A stretch of 64,000 bases of DNA from Lepus europaeus (GCF_033115175.1 NC_084830.1:117330709-117394708); one strand, 5' to 3'; numbered from the stretch's first letter, positions 32,237 through 43,763 are shown. The notes: generated from the letters alone by a model not told the origin. Numbers and translations: made by a program.

Positions 32237-32347
32237 AAAAAAGAAACTAGAGAATTTTTTATATTCTTCCTGTTTGGTATTAGCTGCGTATGAAATGTAG
32301 TTTATATGTGACTTAAATTTGCATTTTGTTGCATTTGAAGGAAGTTT

Positions 32348-32660
32348 TAGGGGGCAGGCATTTGGTGGAACAGTTAAGACTCCACTTGGGTTATCTGCAT
32401 CTCATATCATAGAGCTTGGGTTTAAGTCCCAGCTCAACTCCTGATTCCAGCTGCCTGCTAATGCACACCCTGGGAAGTAGTGGGTCATGGTTGGAATAAT
32501 TGGCTTCCTGCCACCCACATGGGAGACTGGAATTGAGTTCTCAGGTTACCACTTTGGCCCTGGCCCAGCCTTGGCTGTTGCCAGAATTTGTGTAATGAAC
32601 CAGTAGATGGAAGCTCTTTTTCTCTCTCAGCCTTTCAAATAAATAAATTTCAAAATTTTT
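32348..32660 (+). repeat. Old CSINE relative
   Basis: 'agggggcaggcatttggtgg' to 'cctttcaaataaataaattt'. Confidence 0.85.
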
Positions 32661-32689
32661 TTGAATGGTTGATATGATAATTTAAAAAA

Positions 32690-33304
32690 AAATTTATTTA
32701 TTTAAAAGGCAGTGAAAGGAAAGCCCATCACAAAACACACCAAACACCGAGTAAGGGAAAAGGTTTATTGTCGGGTGGAAGAAACCTAACAAGCTGCCTC
32801 CCTTATCACGAGAGAACAGCAGCCTGTACTGGGAGAACAGGTCTTATATAGCTTTGCAGAGGTAAGGAAGTGGGAGCCACAAATCCCATTAGGGTGGTGG
32901 TGGAGCTGGTGCTTGTGGTTGGGCCATTTGCTCACCTGACTTCTAGTTAGCCAGGCTGGGCTTAGAATGAAGCTTATTGTACAAAATGGCAATGGAGCCA
33001 GAGTCCAAGATGGCGCCACAGATAAGACCATACAATTTTACTAACAGGCAGAGTTACAGACAGAGAAAGGGAGAGACAGAGAGGACTCTTCCATCTGCTG
33101 ATTCATTCCCCAAATGGCAGGAGCTGGGCCGATCTGAAGCCAGGAACCTAGAGCAGGTGCAGGGGCCCAAGGACTTTGGCCAGCTTCCACTGCTTTCCCA
33201 GGCTATAAGCAGAGAGCTGGATCAGAAGAGGAGCAGCTAGAACTCGAACTGGCTGCCAGAGTTGCAGGTGGAGGCTTAGCCTACTTCGCCACTGTGCCAG
33301 CCCC
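32690..33304 (-). repeat. CSINE, antisense, split by a solo LTR
   Basis: Left part 'atttatttatttaaaaggcag' (to 32712). Right part from 33046 'ggcagagttacagacagag' to 'gccactgtgccagcccc'. Confidence 0.92.
32713..33045 (-). mobile_element. ERV solo LTR, 333 bp, inside a CSINE
   Basis: Bounded TG..CA with the 5-bp duplication ggcag at 32708-32712 and 33046-33050. Read on the minus strand it begins TGTTAG and has a TATA box (CTATATAAG, about 32846-32854). A poly-A signal (CAATAAACC, about 32761-32769) follows and it ends CTTTCA. This is a complete U3-R-U5 layout with no internal retroviral sequence left. The family is not named by me. Confidence 0.88.
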
Positions 33305-33339
33305 AAGATAGTACTTCTAAAATGTTATAAAAAGGTTTG

Positions 33340-33664
33340 GGGACTGGCACTGTGGCGTAGCAGGTAAAGCCTCCACCTGCAATGCCGGCATCCCATATGG
33401 GTGCCTGTTCAAGTACTAGCTGTTCCACTTCCATTTCAGCTCTCTGCTATGACCTGGGAAAGCAGTAGAAGATGGCCCAAGTCCTTGGGCACCTGCATCC
33501 GCGTGGGAGACCTGTAAGAAGCTCCTGGCTTATGGCTTTGGATCAATGAGCTCCGCTGTTGTGGCCAATTGGGAGTGAACCAGCGAATGGAAAACCTTTT
33601 TCTCTCTGTCTATGCCTCTCCTTCTCTCTCTTTCAAATAAATAAGATAAACCTTTTTTTTTTTT
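33340..33664 (+). repeat. CSINE, full length
   Basis: 'gggactggcactgtggcgta' to 'tttcaaataaataagataaa'. The duplication aaaaggtttg flanks it (33330-33339 and 33665-33674). Confidence 0.94.
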
Positions 33665-33886
33665 AAAAGGTTTGTATTTTGGAAAAAATTTCAGATTCAT
33701 TACCAGTTTCAATAATCATCAATATATTTCTCATAATGCCTTTTTGGTTTCTGTTTATTCAACAAATATTTATTGATTACTTTCTAGGTGCTATACCATT
33801 ATATTTTGTGGTTCCAAATTAAAAATGTTACAGATTTTGAGCTACAAGGTGATCTGCCTTTCGTTCTCTGTGAGGATGAGGGCTGG

Positions 33887-34393
33887 CATCTCAAAGGAGA
33901 AACACAAGAATGCTTGTCTTCTTCAGTCAATCCGTTCTTGAGTATAGACCCCCGCTCAAGTCCTGGCTCCATGTGTATGTCCCATATCAGCAGGAAGTAG
34001 CCAGAGAAATTGGTGCCCCTTCTCCTTATCTATACTCAGTGTCATGATTGATGGAACAAAGACATAAGCCTCAGCCATTCTCGATCATTGCCCAAAAGAC
34101 AGATAAGCATTGGAGTTTATTCCTTGTCCTTGGATCTCAATTGGGTCTCACAACCTGTTGCCTTCACACCTCAACCCCGGTGGCCACCTGAAAGACCAGT
34201 TGCTGGAATTCACCTCTACCTGCTGCTCCCTACCTCCGCACCCATCCCTAGGCCTCCTAAAATATAAAAAGGTCCAGTTCCAAGGGACTGGGGCCTTCTG
34301 CCACGTGTTTCATCAATGTGTGCGTCGGCAGCTGGTCGCCCACCTCTGCGAATTTATTTCCTCTGAATAAATTTGATCTAGTTATAAAAAAAA
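33887..34393 (+). mobile_element. Retroposed, polyadenylated ERV 3' end (U3-R like)
   Basis: It contains a TATA box (tataaaaa, 34263-34270) and a poly-A signal (aataaa, 34366-34371) about 100 bp apart, as in U3-R of an LTR. The poly-A begins about 15 nt after the signal. The insert ends in A9 and is flanked by the 11-bp duplication atgagggctgg (33876-33886, 34394-34404). Poly-A plus a long duplication indicates L1-type retroposition of a retroviral transcript, not integrase insertion. Confidence 0.65.
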
Positions 34394-34404
34394 ATGAGGG
34401 CTGG

Positions 34405-35755
34405 AAGGATCAGCTGGGTCATTGTACCCCATTTAGAAGCTGGCACTGAAGATGCCTCTATTGTCTATTGTTTTGGAAAGAGAAGCTGGGCATGAAGAGG
34501 GGAGAATAATTCCTTCTTCAAATTTCTTCCTACCTGCCTCCCTCAAAAGCAAACACACACACACATACACACACAGATCATATTTAGAGAATGCCTATGT
34601 ACCTATTGGGGATCACGTGAAAAAAAAAAAAAAACAACCAGGTTTGCCTGAAGGAAACTTGAATTTGAGATGCCTGAGGGAGCTGAGAAAGCTAGGAAAC
34701 ATTTGGTGCCAGAGATAGCTCAGCGACTCATCAGAATATAGGGTTTATTTAAATAATAGAAATAGATGAATTAGGGTGAGTCAAAGATAATAAGTTTGAA
34801 AAGAGAATCTATGGAAGGGGTATCTCTGAGGGGAATCTGCAAGGAGAGGGGAGAAAGGAAAGAGGGAAATCAGAAGTGATTATGTTACAGGAATCAGAGG
34901 GAGTTTCAAGGAGAAACTGCAGTATTTGATGCTGCAGAAAGAATAAAATGTAGTCTGAACAAGAAAGAGGGAAAAAGAAACAAGGTGATATAAACCAGGC
35001 TTGCTGGGAACTTGACTGTAAGAGGTACAGACATTGGCCAGAGGTAGACATAATTAAAGGGATATTTTGCTTTTCACGATGAACTAGATTTGTTCCTGTT
35101 TACACAATGAATCAGCAAAGAAAACAAAATATCTGACTACTGGAAAAATCTGAGGCCTCATATGACAGTAGTCAATTTAATTGACACTGGTTAATTTACC
35201 ACTCTGGTCAGCTGTATTGTTACTGAAGCTTCTAGTCAAATATTCACAGACTGCAATGGAAGCTAACAACACAAAAGAGCAGAAATCCTATGTATTTAGC
35301 ATGCTTACAATTCTCTGAATAGACATTTAGAAATATCACTGGATACTTCATAAATGTTTGTTTTATTTAGTTATTTTATAAATGTAATTTCCAGTTTACA
35401 GTTATTCAAAGAACTCTTCTTGATTTAAAATATTCTCACTTGTCAAATTTAGGATATTTACAGTAGTGTTAAAATAAGAGTAATAACTAAAAACATGAAC
35501 CCATACAGAGGTAAAATGATGGATCAGTACATAAATTTGTTCAAGACTTCTTACAACAGCCAGTTTTTTTTTTGCAATGCACCCATGCATCAATTTAGCT
35601 CAAACAGAATAAAAAAACAAGGCATATTATAGATATTTCTATTTGTGATGGAAATATGCAAATGTTTACATTATGAAACAGTAAATACAGTGTGTCAGTG
35701 TGAATATACTTGAATGTAGTAAATAACATTGGTAAAGAACCTTGATGCATATTTT
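34405..35755. other. Intergenic, no gene seen
   Basis: It includes a short (CA)n at about 34554-34576 and a purine-rich stretch at 34800-34990. No coding sequence is recognised. Confidence 0.4.
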
Positions 35756-36090
35756 AAAATTATTTTTTATTTACTTGAGAGGCAGAGAGAGAGCAAATGA
35801 GAACACAGGTGAGCAGGACAGAGCATTTCCATCTATGGATTTAATCCTCAAATGCCTGCAATGACCAGGGCTGGGCCAGTCCAGGAGCCAGGAGCCAGGA
35901 GCCAGGAGCCAGGAGCCAGGAGCCAGAAACTCAATCCACTTCTCCCATGTGGTGGGCTAGAACCCAGTTACTTAAGCCATCACCTGTGCCTCCCAGGATC
36001 TGCATTGGCAAGAATCTGTGGTCAAGAGCAGAAGCTGATAATTGAATTCAGGCGCTCTGAGACTCACCTTTAACCTCTGGTCTGACCACT
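35756..36090 (-). repeat. Old CSINE relative, antisense, with internal heptamer array
   Basis: 'attttttatttacttgagag' to 'ggcgctctgagactcacc'. The SINE body motif 'aggagcc' has expanded to about six tandem units at 35883-35927. Confidence 0.82.
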
Positions 36091-36145
36091 TTCTCCCAAG
36101 ATTTCTCTATGAGATTTTCTGAAAATCTTGACCGTGCAGGAGACT

Positions 36146-36477
36146 TTTTAAAAAATATTTATTTATTTATTTGAAAGGTGGTTACAGAGAAAGAGAAAGA
36201 AAGAAAAAGAGATCTATCATCCTTCCATCTGAGTGTTCATTCTCCAAATGACTGCCATGCTAGGGCTGGGCAGGTCAAAGCCAGGTTCCAGAAACTCCAT
36301 CTGGGTCTCCCACTTGGGTAGCAGAGACCCAAGCACCTGGTTTAGCTCCCACTTCTTACCCAGGTGCATTAACAGGGAGCTGGATTAGAACTGGAGCAGC
36401 CAGGACTTGAACCAGAGCTCATATGGGATGCCAGCACTGCAGGCAGTGGCTTAACCAATGTAGCACAATGCTGGCCC
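36146..36477 (-). repeat. CSINE, antisense
   Basis: 'aaaaaatatttatttatttatttg' to 'tgtagcacaatgctggccc'. Confidence 0.9.
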
Positions 36478-36539
36478 TTGCAGAAGAAATTTAATAACTA
36501 GGAACAGTGTTTAGATTGAGACACTAAGGGACAGACTTT

Positions 36540-36700
36540 AACTGGAGTCTCAGTTTCCCTGGTTAGTAGCTCTGTGCCTCAGTACCTCCATATATATATA
36601 TTTTTAAGATAATAACAGTACTACTTCAGTGGTTGTTGTAAGGATTAATTGAGTTAACACTGGAAAGAGCAGATGTAAAGAGTCGATTGATGTTAAATAT
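36540..36700 (-). repeat. MIR, antisense
   Basis: 'ctctgtgcctcagtacctcc..gataataacagtactacttc..gttgttgtaaggattaattgag' is the reverse MIR pattern. Confidence 0.65.
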
Positions 36701-36901
36701 TATTTTCTAAAGATTGAAGTAATCTTTGAGAGAGAAGCAAGCTTTAGCTCATGATACTGCTGACAGCAATGACTATATTTAAATTGAGCAATGTTACGAG
36801 GGTCTTTGTCCTTCATTTCTTACTTAATGTTATCTTCCAGTTGCTTGGACCTTGAAGTGCGAATTCATTTCCTAATCTTACAGTATTAAGATTTCATAGA
36901 T

Positions 36902-37226
36902 TGGGCTGGGGTTGTGGCATAGCATGTTAGCTGCTGCTTGCAATGCCATTATCCTACGTAGACACAGGTTCCAGTCACAGCTGCTCCACTTCTAATTCAG
37001 CTCCCTGCTAGGGTGCCTGGGAGAGGATTGCCTGAGTGCTTGGTACCCTGTACCCACATAGGAGACCTGGGTGGAATTCTAGGTCCCTGGCTTTGGCCTG
37101 GCCCATCCTTGGCCATTGTGGCCATTTGGGGAGTGAACCAGTGGATAGAAGATATTTCTCTCTCTCTCTCTCTCTCTTTCTGTAATTCTGCCTTTCAACT
37201 AAATAAAATAAATCTTTAAAAAAATG
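36902..37226 (+). repeat. CSINE relative
   Basis: 'tgggctggggttgtggcata' to 'gcctttcaactaaataaaat'. Confidence 0.9.
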
Positions 37227-37454
37227 TGAAAAAGACCTCAAATCAGAGGAGTTGACTTAATGTGCCTACAAACCAATTAATAAACACAAACCAATACTTT
37301 AGTTTTGTCTTTTTTTTCCCATTGGGCATTTTCCTCCAATAGACTTTCTCTTAGATATAAAAGTGAATGATGATTCCCACTAAGGAATAATTTTATCTTC
37401 TATTTTTAATAAACTTCAAGGTTTACACAGGATTTTACATATTTTTTCCCCCAA

Positions 37455-37860
37455 ACTTCCCAAATTTTCAGAGGAGACATTGGCTATTACTTTGCTTGAG
37501 CTGCCATTACATATTACTGCACACTGGGTGCTTAGACACAATTTTCTCACAGTTCTGGAGGCTGGAATTGTAATGCTAAGGTGTCAGTGTATTTGGTGTG
37601 TCTCAAGGCCTTCACCTTCTCACTGGGGCCTCATGTGGTGTGTGCATGTCTCTTCCTGTTATGAGGACATCAGTCATATTGGATTAAGGCTCACTCTTAT
37701 GACCTAGTTTATCCTTATTTAGGTTTTTAAATACCGCATTTCCAAATATAGTCACATTAGAGAGTTGTTTCAAAATTTGCATTTGGGGAGAGTGGCAGCC
37801 CAGTCCATACCATTGTGATCCATATCGTTGTGTGAGAAGACAATTAACTTATTTAGGGTC
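37455..37860 (+). repeat. Ancient mammalian interspersed repeat
   Basis: Text such as 'actgggtgcttagac', 'ttctcacagttctggaggctgg' and 'catattggattaaggctcac' belongs to a very common old mammalian repeat. I cannot name the family with certainty. Confidence 0.5.
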
Positions 37861-38687
37861 AGTTGGCTTGTGGATAACAATTTAGGACAAAAGCTCAGGA
37901 GTTTTCATTCTCCTATTTTATTCAAACAGTTCACATTTCCTTCTGCAGTTGTTTTCTTTAGGGCATGTGTTTATGAAATAATTTCATGTTCATGGACAAA
38001 AAGGAAAAACAATGCTGTTTAGTCACACATGACATTTAAGCTCAGAATTTCGTGGTCTGGATGTACTTTGCTCTATTCAACTAAACTTACTGTCTCAGAG
38101 TTCACTGTTAATATTTAGATGATCATTTCACAATACTTTTTGGACTAACTTGAGAAATTAAGGGCACACAAATCCCTTAACAATATGCATTTTAAAAAAA
38201 GGGTAAAGAGCCTATTGTGAAATCGTTGGTGAGGGATATGATGTTAAGAACTCTTCTTGGACCATGAATCAATTATTGAGGCAGTTCCATTTTTTTAAGA
38301 GAAGAATTCATAAGGACATCTTGTGAATATAAAAACAGAAAAATCCATTTTTGAGCACTGAGTCTCAGTTCTTATGCCTTCCACCACCTCACAGTTCATA
38401 AGTTCCTCTCTCCTAAAAAGCTAAAAAATGTTGCATTCTTCATTTTATAACTGAAAGTTTGGACTTTTTGATTTCTCCTATGCTCTAGTCCCTGACAACC
38501 ACTATTATATTTTTCTGGAGTTCTAATGTGCAGCATAGTGACTACAGTAAAGCAGTAAAGAATGTGAAATTTATATCAGTTAAGACACAACATTGTCATA
38601 TGAAAATTTATGTATGCCAAAATATTTATGTTATCTTGAGTAAGAGAATTTGGCAATATTAGGACTAAATTTTTTTCTGTTCATATT

Positions 38688-39066
38688 TTTAAAAGTTTAT
38701 TTATTTATTGGAAAGGCAGATTTACAGAGAGGCAGAGGGAGAGGGAGAGAGGGAGGAGAGAGAGAAAGAGACAGAGAAAGAGAGAGAGAGAGAGGGTAGA
38801 GAGATATCCACCATTCACTCATTCACTCCCCAGATGGCCGCAATGTCTGGAACTGCACTGATCTGAAACCAGGAGCTTGGAGCTTCTTCTGGGTCTCCCA
38901 AATGGGTGCAGGGGCTAAAGGACTTGGACCAACTTCTACTGCTTTCCCAGGCCATAGAAGAGAGCTGGATGGGAAGTGGAACAGCCAGGACTGGAACTGG
39001 TGCCCATATGGGATGCCAGAGCTGCTGCAGGCAGTGGTTTTACCCACTACGCCACAGTACCAGTCA
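38688..39066 (-). repeat. CSINE, antisense, with GA-rich expansion
   Basis: 'aagtttatttatttattgg' to 'cgccacagtaccagtc'. The normal CT run (GA here) is expanded at about 38731-38800. Confidence 0.9.
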
Positions 39067-39074
39067 TATATATA

Positions 39075-39170
39075 TGACAGGCAGAGTGGACAGTGAGAGA
39101 GAGACACACAGAGAGAAAGGTCTTCCTTTGTCCACTCTGCCTGTCAAAAAAAAAAAAAAAAAAAAAAAAG
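39075..39170. repeat. Fold-back pair of CSINE2 3' ends
   Basis: An antisense CSINE2 3' end (39075-39128) runs directly into a sense CSINE2 3' end with poly-A (39129-39170). The 18-bp inverted repeat is tgacaggcagagtggaca at 39075-39092 against its reverse complement at 39129-39146. The structure resembles a 5' inversion formed by twin priming. Confidence 0.8.
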
Positions 39171-39284
39171 AATGCTCACCTATAACCTTTCAATGTAGCT
39201 ACAGCCTAGTGGCTGGGTTCTAAAGGTAATAAGCATTCAGATGGGACCAGGAAGAGGGGGTAGTGTCAGGAATTGAGAAGCATC

Positions 39285-39350
39285 TAGGGTTGGGTCAAGC
39301 CAAAGTCAGGAGCCTTGATCTCATCTGGGTCTCCCATGTGGGCACAGGCT
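39285..39350 (-). repeat. CSINE fragment
   Basis: 'gggttgggtcaagccaaagtcaggagcc..tctgggtctcccatgtgggcac' is an internal piece of an antisense CSINE. Confidence 0.6.
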
Positions 39351-39613
39351 AAAGAAATGACTCTCAAAGTGGGAATTTCATGATACAAAGGACACCTGTG
39401 AGGGAGATATTTTGGTAGCTCATTTAATAACCTTAAAATACTAGGTGTTCCATGTATATGGACCACTTTTGTAAGGAAACAGTAAACTTTCTAAGAATTG
39501 CATGAATCAAGGATTCCATGGAAAGTCTCTCAGAGTAAATTTTTCCCCCAAATTCACTATATTTGTGTCTCAAGGTATGAGGGGAAATGTTTCTTTATCA
39601 TTGCTGCTTGTAC

Positions 39614-39666
39614 AAAACTAGTGCCATGCCACATGCTCAGGATGGTATTGGTGTGGCACTAGTTTT
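39614..39666. other. Hairpin, 13-18 bp stem
   Basis: aaaactagtgcca (39614-39626) is perfectly complementary to tggcactagtttt (39654-39666). With wobble pairs the stem extends to about 18 bp around a short loop. No transcript evidence. Confidence 0.45.
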
Positions 39667-39669
39667 AAA

Positions 39670-41034
39670 ATCTTGAAACTACCTAATTATGAAATTGGTA
39701 AAGATAAAGCACTTTGAATGATGGATGTTGGAAAATGTAATATGTCAAACTCAAGAAAAATAATGGACTTAAATATCACCTAGAATTCTATGGAGAAATA
39801 GTGAGTGTTCCAAGAATATTGACAGTGCCTTAGTCATGCTGCTTTTTGAACTATCAGCTAAGTGATTGAGGTTTATATAACCATGTCTGGTCGATATGTG
39901 ACTGTTGAGAAAGTTCCTCACAGCTAGAGGGAAGACACTTACCCCAGAATTTTATTGCTTGTCATTTTTCCAATCAGAAGTTTCTAGAAATAGATATATT
40001 TTATATTTTCATGTCACCTGGCACCAAACAATGAAACTTACTGGAATAGAGCATTAATTGGATACTGGATTGTGAGAGTTAGTTATTATTCTAGTTTTAA
40101 AGAAAAGATTGTTGCTTCGTACTCTTCATCACAGCTGTTACCATCCATCACTGTCACTCCCTGTTTACTCCCATGAATTGTAGTTTCATAGTTCGGGAAA
40201 CTCTGATACTATCAGTTTTCTAAAATATGAGTATTTGGATAACTCTTTTATTATTCTCCTGTATAAGAAAGCCTTTCTTTTACTTGTAAATTCAAGACTA
40301 TTGAGGTAAGTACAGGGAGCTCTTTTTAAATTTACACTTGTGTTACTCCACAATTACAATGAAGGATCATAATATGAACATATTCATTGATTAACCAAAC
40401 ACTGATGAAATTAGTCTCATCTAAAAGACTCTTTTACTAATTAATACTTGTGTTTAGCTCATCCATCAGGTCAATGGCTTTGTCAAGCAGAATGTATAAT
40501 GTAAATAGAACAAATGAATCACAAAATGAAATTATAGCACTTGTAAAGGGATGACGTACAAGGTAGATGATTCAGAAAGGACTGATTTGAATATCAAAGG
40601 ATAAGGGGAAGCACATGGGGAAATTGATCAAAAATCTAAAAATTAAACATGGACAGACTGACATATAGATTCTCATACAATTTTATCAGAGTTATGACAA
40701 AAGTAAATTCTTAATTTAAGTGTTATTCATTGTAGCAATTAGATTATACACTTATTTTTCAATGAATGTCCCTATAAATTTTATTTTTAATATGAAATAA
40801 TAGTTTCATTTTAAGCATGTTTAATTTTACTTTTATCAATTAATCTCAAGTAATGAAACCATCATAAACTGATAGATTTCATTTTGATAATTTGTGAGGG
40901 GCTGAAAATAAACATATTTTCTCTCCAAGACTGGAAGCCTCAGACACCTCCTAATGCCAGGAGCTGAGTTTACATCCCATCTCAGAATATATTAGGGTGA
41001 TAGTAGGTGTGGAATTTAAAAAATTTGATCATGT
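39670..41034. other. Intergenic, AT-rich, no repeat or gene recognised
   Basis: About 1.4 kb free of CSINEs, which is unusual for this window, but without any motif I can assign. Confidence 0.4.
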
Positions 41035-41380
41035 AGAAGTTGAGAATAGAATGGTGGTGATTAGAGTCTGGGGAATATAGTGGGAAGCCTGGCATAGGGT
41101 AAAGGTTCGTTAAGAAGTACTAAGCTATAGTTAGGAATAAGAAGTTCTGGCATTCCCTTGCACAGTAGGGAGACTTTAGAAAACAATATTGTACTCTATA
41201 TTTTTTCTAAAACAAAAGCTAGAAGAAAGGATTTGGAGTGTTTTCTCCATAAAGGCAGGATACATGTTTGAGGAGGTTTACTTGTTTACCATTATTGGAC
41301 ATTATACAATGTGTATATATATTGAAACATCACATGGTAATCCATAAACATATTCAACTCTCTGTGTGTGTACAGACTCC
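41035..41380 (+). mobile_element. Ancient L1 3' UTR fragment
   Basis: 'agaatggtggtgattagagtctggggaa', 'cacagtagggagactttagaaaacaata' and 'gctagaagaaaggatttggagtgttttc' follow the conserved L1M 3' end pattern in sense. Confidence 0.7.
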
Positions 41381-41450
41381 ATCACATAATACAAAGATTT
41401 CCAGAATGTTGGAATTTGAAATGACCTTGAAGATTTTCCACTGCGGCACT

Positions 41451-41764
41451 TTTTTTTTTTTTTAAAGATTTGTTTATTTATTTGAAAGCCAGAGTTACAC
41501 ACAGAGAGAAGGAGAGGCAGAGAGAGAGAGTTCACTCACCAAATGACCGCAAAGGCTGGAGCTGTGCCGATCAGAAGCCAAGAGCCAGGAGCTTCTTCCT
41601 GGCCTCCCATGTGGGTTCAGAGGCCCAAGGTCTTGGGCCATATTCTACTGCTTTCCCAGGCCATAACAGAGAGCTGGATTGGAAGCTGGGACTCCAACCG
41701 ATGCCTATATGAGATGCTGGCACTGCAGTCAGTGGCTTTACCCGCTATGCCACAGCGCCAGCCC
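41451..41764 (-). repeat. CSINE, antisense, full length
   Basis: Poly-T, 'aagatttgtttatttatttg', to 'gccacagcgccagcccc'. The duplication ctgcggcact lies at 41441-41450 and 41765-41774. Confidence 0.95.
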
Positions 41765-42209
41765 CTGCGGCACTCTTAATCCTCCAACTGAGCAAACTGG
41801 ACTTTTGTCCTGGTTCCCATAGTGCTATTGTAGGAACGTTGATTCTGTTCTCTTCATTAGCTTCGACCTTTCCTGAGTACATGCTTGATCTCATCTCAAC
41901 AGAATTTAATCTTCCTGAAATGTCTCCCTCTTTTGTACTTTCACAATTCTCCATTGTTTTGGACCTTTCAAGATGATTTTCAGACACAGGCTTCTTTGGT
42001 GAAGCATCCCTGACTCTCTAATTTTCAAAACAAAAAAATATTTTTTCTCTTTTAATTTTTTACTTGCTAGTATGTGCATACATTTGCTAGTTATCACATT
42101 AGGTTTTCTTCAGCTGATTCTGTATTTATTGATTTGATTCAAATTCTTTACCTCAACTATATCCTTCCCTCATTTTCTCATTAGAAATAAAAGACCTTAA
42201 CATATATAT

Positions 42210-42531
42210 GTTTTTAAAGATTTATTCTATTTATTTGAAGGACAGAGAGACATAGAGACAGAAAGAAAGGGAAAGGTCTTCCAACTGCTGGTTCACTCCC
42301 TAAATGGCTGCAATGGCCGAAGCTGAGCAGATCCGAAGCTAGGAGCCAGGAGCTTCTCCTGGGTCTCCCACATGGGTGCAGGTGTCCAAGGACTCAGGCC
42401 ACTCTCTGCTGCTTTCCTAGGCATATAAGCGGGGAGCTGAATCAGAAATAGAGAAACTGGGACTTGAACCGATGCCTGGATGCCAGCACTGCAGGTCGTG
42501 GCTTTAACTCGCTGCACCACAGCTCTGGCCC
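42210..42531 (-). repeat. CSINE, antisense
   Basis: 'tttttaaagatttattctatttatttg' to 'caccacagctctggcccc'. The duplication aacatat flanks it. Confidence 0.92.
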
Positions 42532-42540
42532 CAACATATT

Positions 42541-42860
42541 TTAAAAAATATTTATTATTTGCATGAGAAAGAGAGGGAGAGATAAATCTATTTTCCATTG
42601 GTTGGTTCACATTCCAAATGCCTGCAACAGCCTGAACAGTGCCAAGGCCAAAGATGAGAGCTGGGAACTCAATGCAGGTCATCCAAGTGAGTGGCATGGA
42701 CCCAATTACCTGGGCATCACTCCTGCCTCTCAGGGTCTATGTCAGCAGGAAGCCATAGTCAAGAGCCAGTTATGGAACCCAGGCACTCCAATATGGGAAA
42801 TGGGAGTCTTAAACAGCATCTTAATGAGTAGGCTAGAACACTCTAACTCTCAGCATTGCA
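42541..42860 (-). repeat. Old CSINE relative, antisense
   Basis: 'aaaaaatatttattatttgc' followed by 'ggttggttcacattccaaat' and 'cccaggcactccaatatggg'. Confidence 0.75.
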
Positions 42861-42967
42861 ACTGCTTTTTCTTGCATTAAGCTTCATATTATTATTTATT
42901 TTATGCTTAATGTTTTTTTTGTTGTAAATAACTTCACACATACACATATTACTTCCTGCTTTTTATT

Positions 42968-43287
42968 TTTTCTTAGATTTTTTAATTTATTAGGGGGGAA
43001 GAGAGAGAGAGAGAGATCTCCCACTGGCTAGTTTAAACCCCAAATGCCATCAAGCACCAGGTTGAAGCCAGGAGCCAGAAACTCAATCTGAGTTTCCCAC
43101 ATGGGTGATAGGAATCCAATTAGTTAAGCCATCACCACTGTCTCCCAGGATTTGAATTAGTAGAAAGCTCTAGGAGAAGAGATGGAACTCAAACCTAGGC
43201 ACTTTGATGTGGGATGCAGGCTTCCCAAGTGGTATGTTAACTGCCTCTTATATGATGTTATAACTACTATGCCAAATGCCCACCCCT
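42968..43287 (-). repeat. Old CSINE relative, antisense
   Basis: 'ttcttagattttttaattta' to 'atgccaaatgcccaccc'. Confidence 0.78.
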
Positions 43288-43353
43288 GTCCTGTCTCTCT
43301 CTCCTTCCCTTTTTCCTCCCTCCTCCCTCCCTCCCTCCCTCCCTCCCTCCTTC

Positions 43354-43392
<39 letters not shown>

Positions 43393-43404
43393 CTCTCTCT
43401 CTCT
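43288..43404. repeat. Compound pyrimidine microsatellite
   Basis: (CCCT)n at about 43320-43350, then (CT)n and (CTTT)n up to the next SINE's poly-T. Confidence 0.85.
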
Positions 43405-43747
43405 TTTTTTTTTTTTTTTTTTTTTTGGAGAGGCAGAGTGGATAGTGAGAGAGAGAGGCAGAGAGAAAGGTCGTCTTCCTTTTTGCTGTTGGTTCACCCT
43501 CCAATGGCCGCTGCGGCCGGTGCATCACACTGATCCAAAGCCAGGAGCCAGGTGCTTCTCCTGGTCTCCCATGCGGGTGCAGGGCCCAAGCACTTGGGCC
43601 ATCCTCCACTGCCTTCCTGGGCCATAGCAGAGAGCTGGCCTGGAAGAGGGGCAACCGGGATAGAATCTGGTGCCCGAACTGGGACTGGAACCTGGTGTGC
43701 TGGCGCCACAAGGCGGAGGATTAGCCTGTTAAGCCACGGCGCCGGCC
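43405..43747 (-). repeat. CSINE2, antisense, full length
   Basis: Poly-T, 'gagaggcagagtggatagtg', to 'gccacggcgccggcc'. It is flanked by CT-rich sequence (ctctttcttt). Confidence 0.94.
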
Positions 43748-43763
43748 TCTTTCTTTCTCTTTA

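Noticed and set aside
43157-43711. 184-codon open frame on the minus strand
   Set aside because: It is CSINE2 plus the pyrimidine microsatellite and another SINE. The Arg/Glu run is translated simple repeat.
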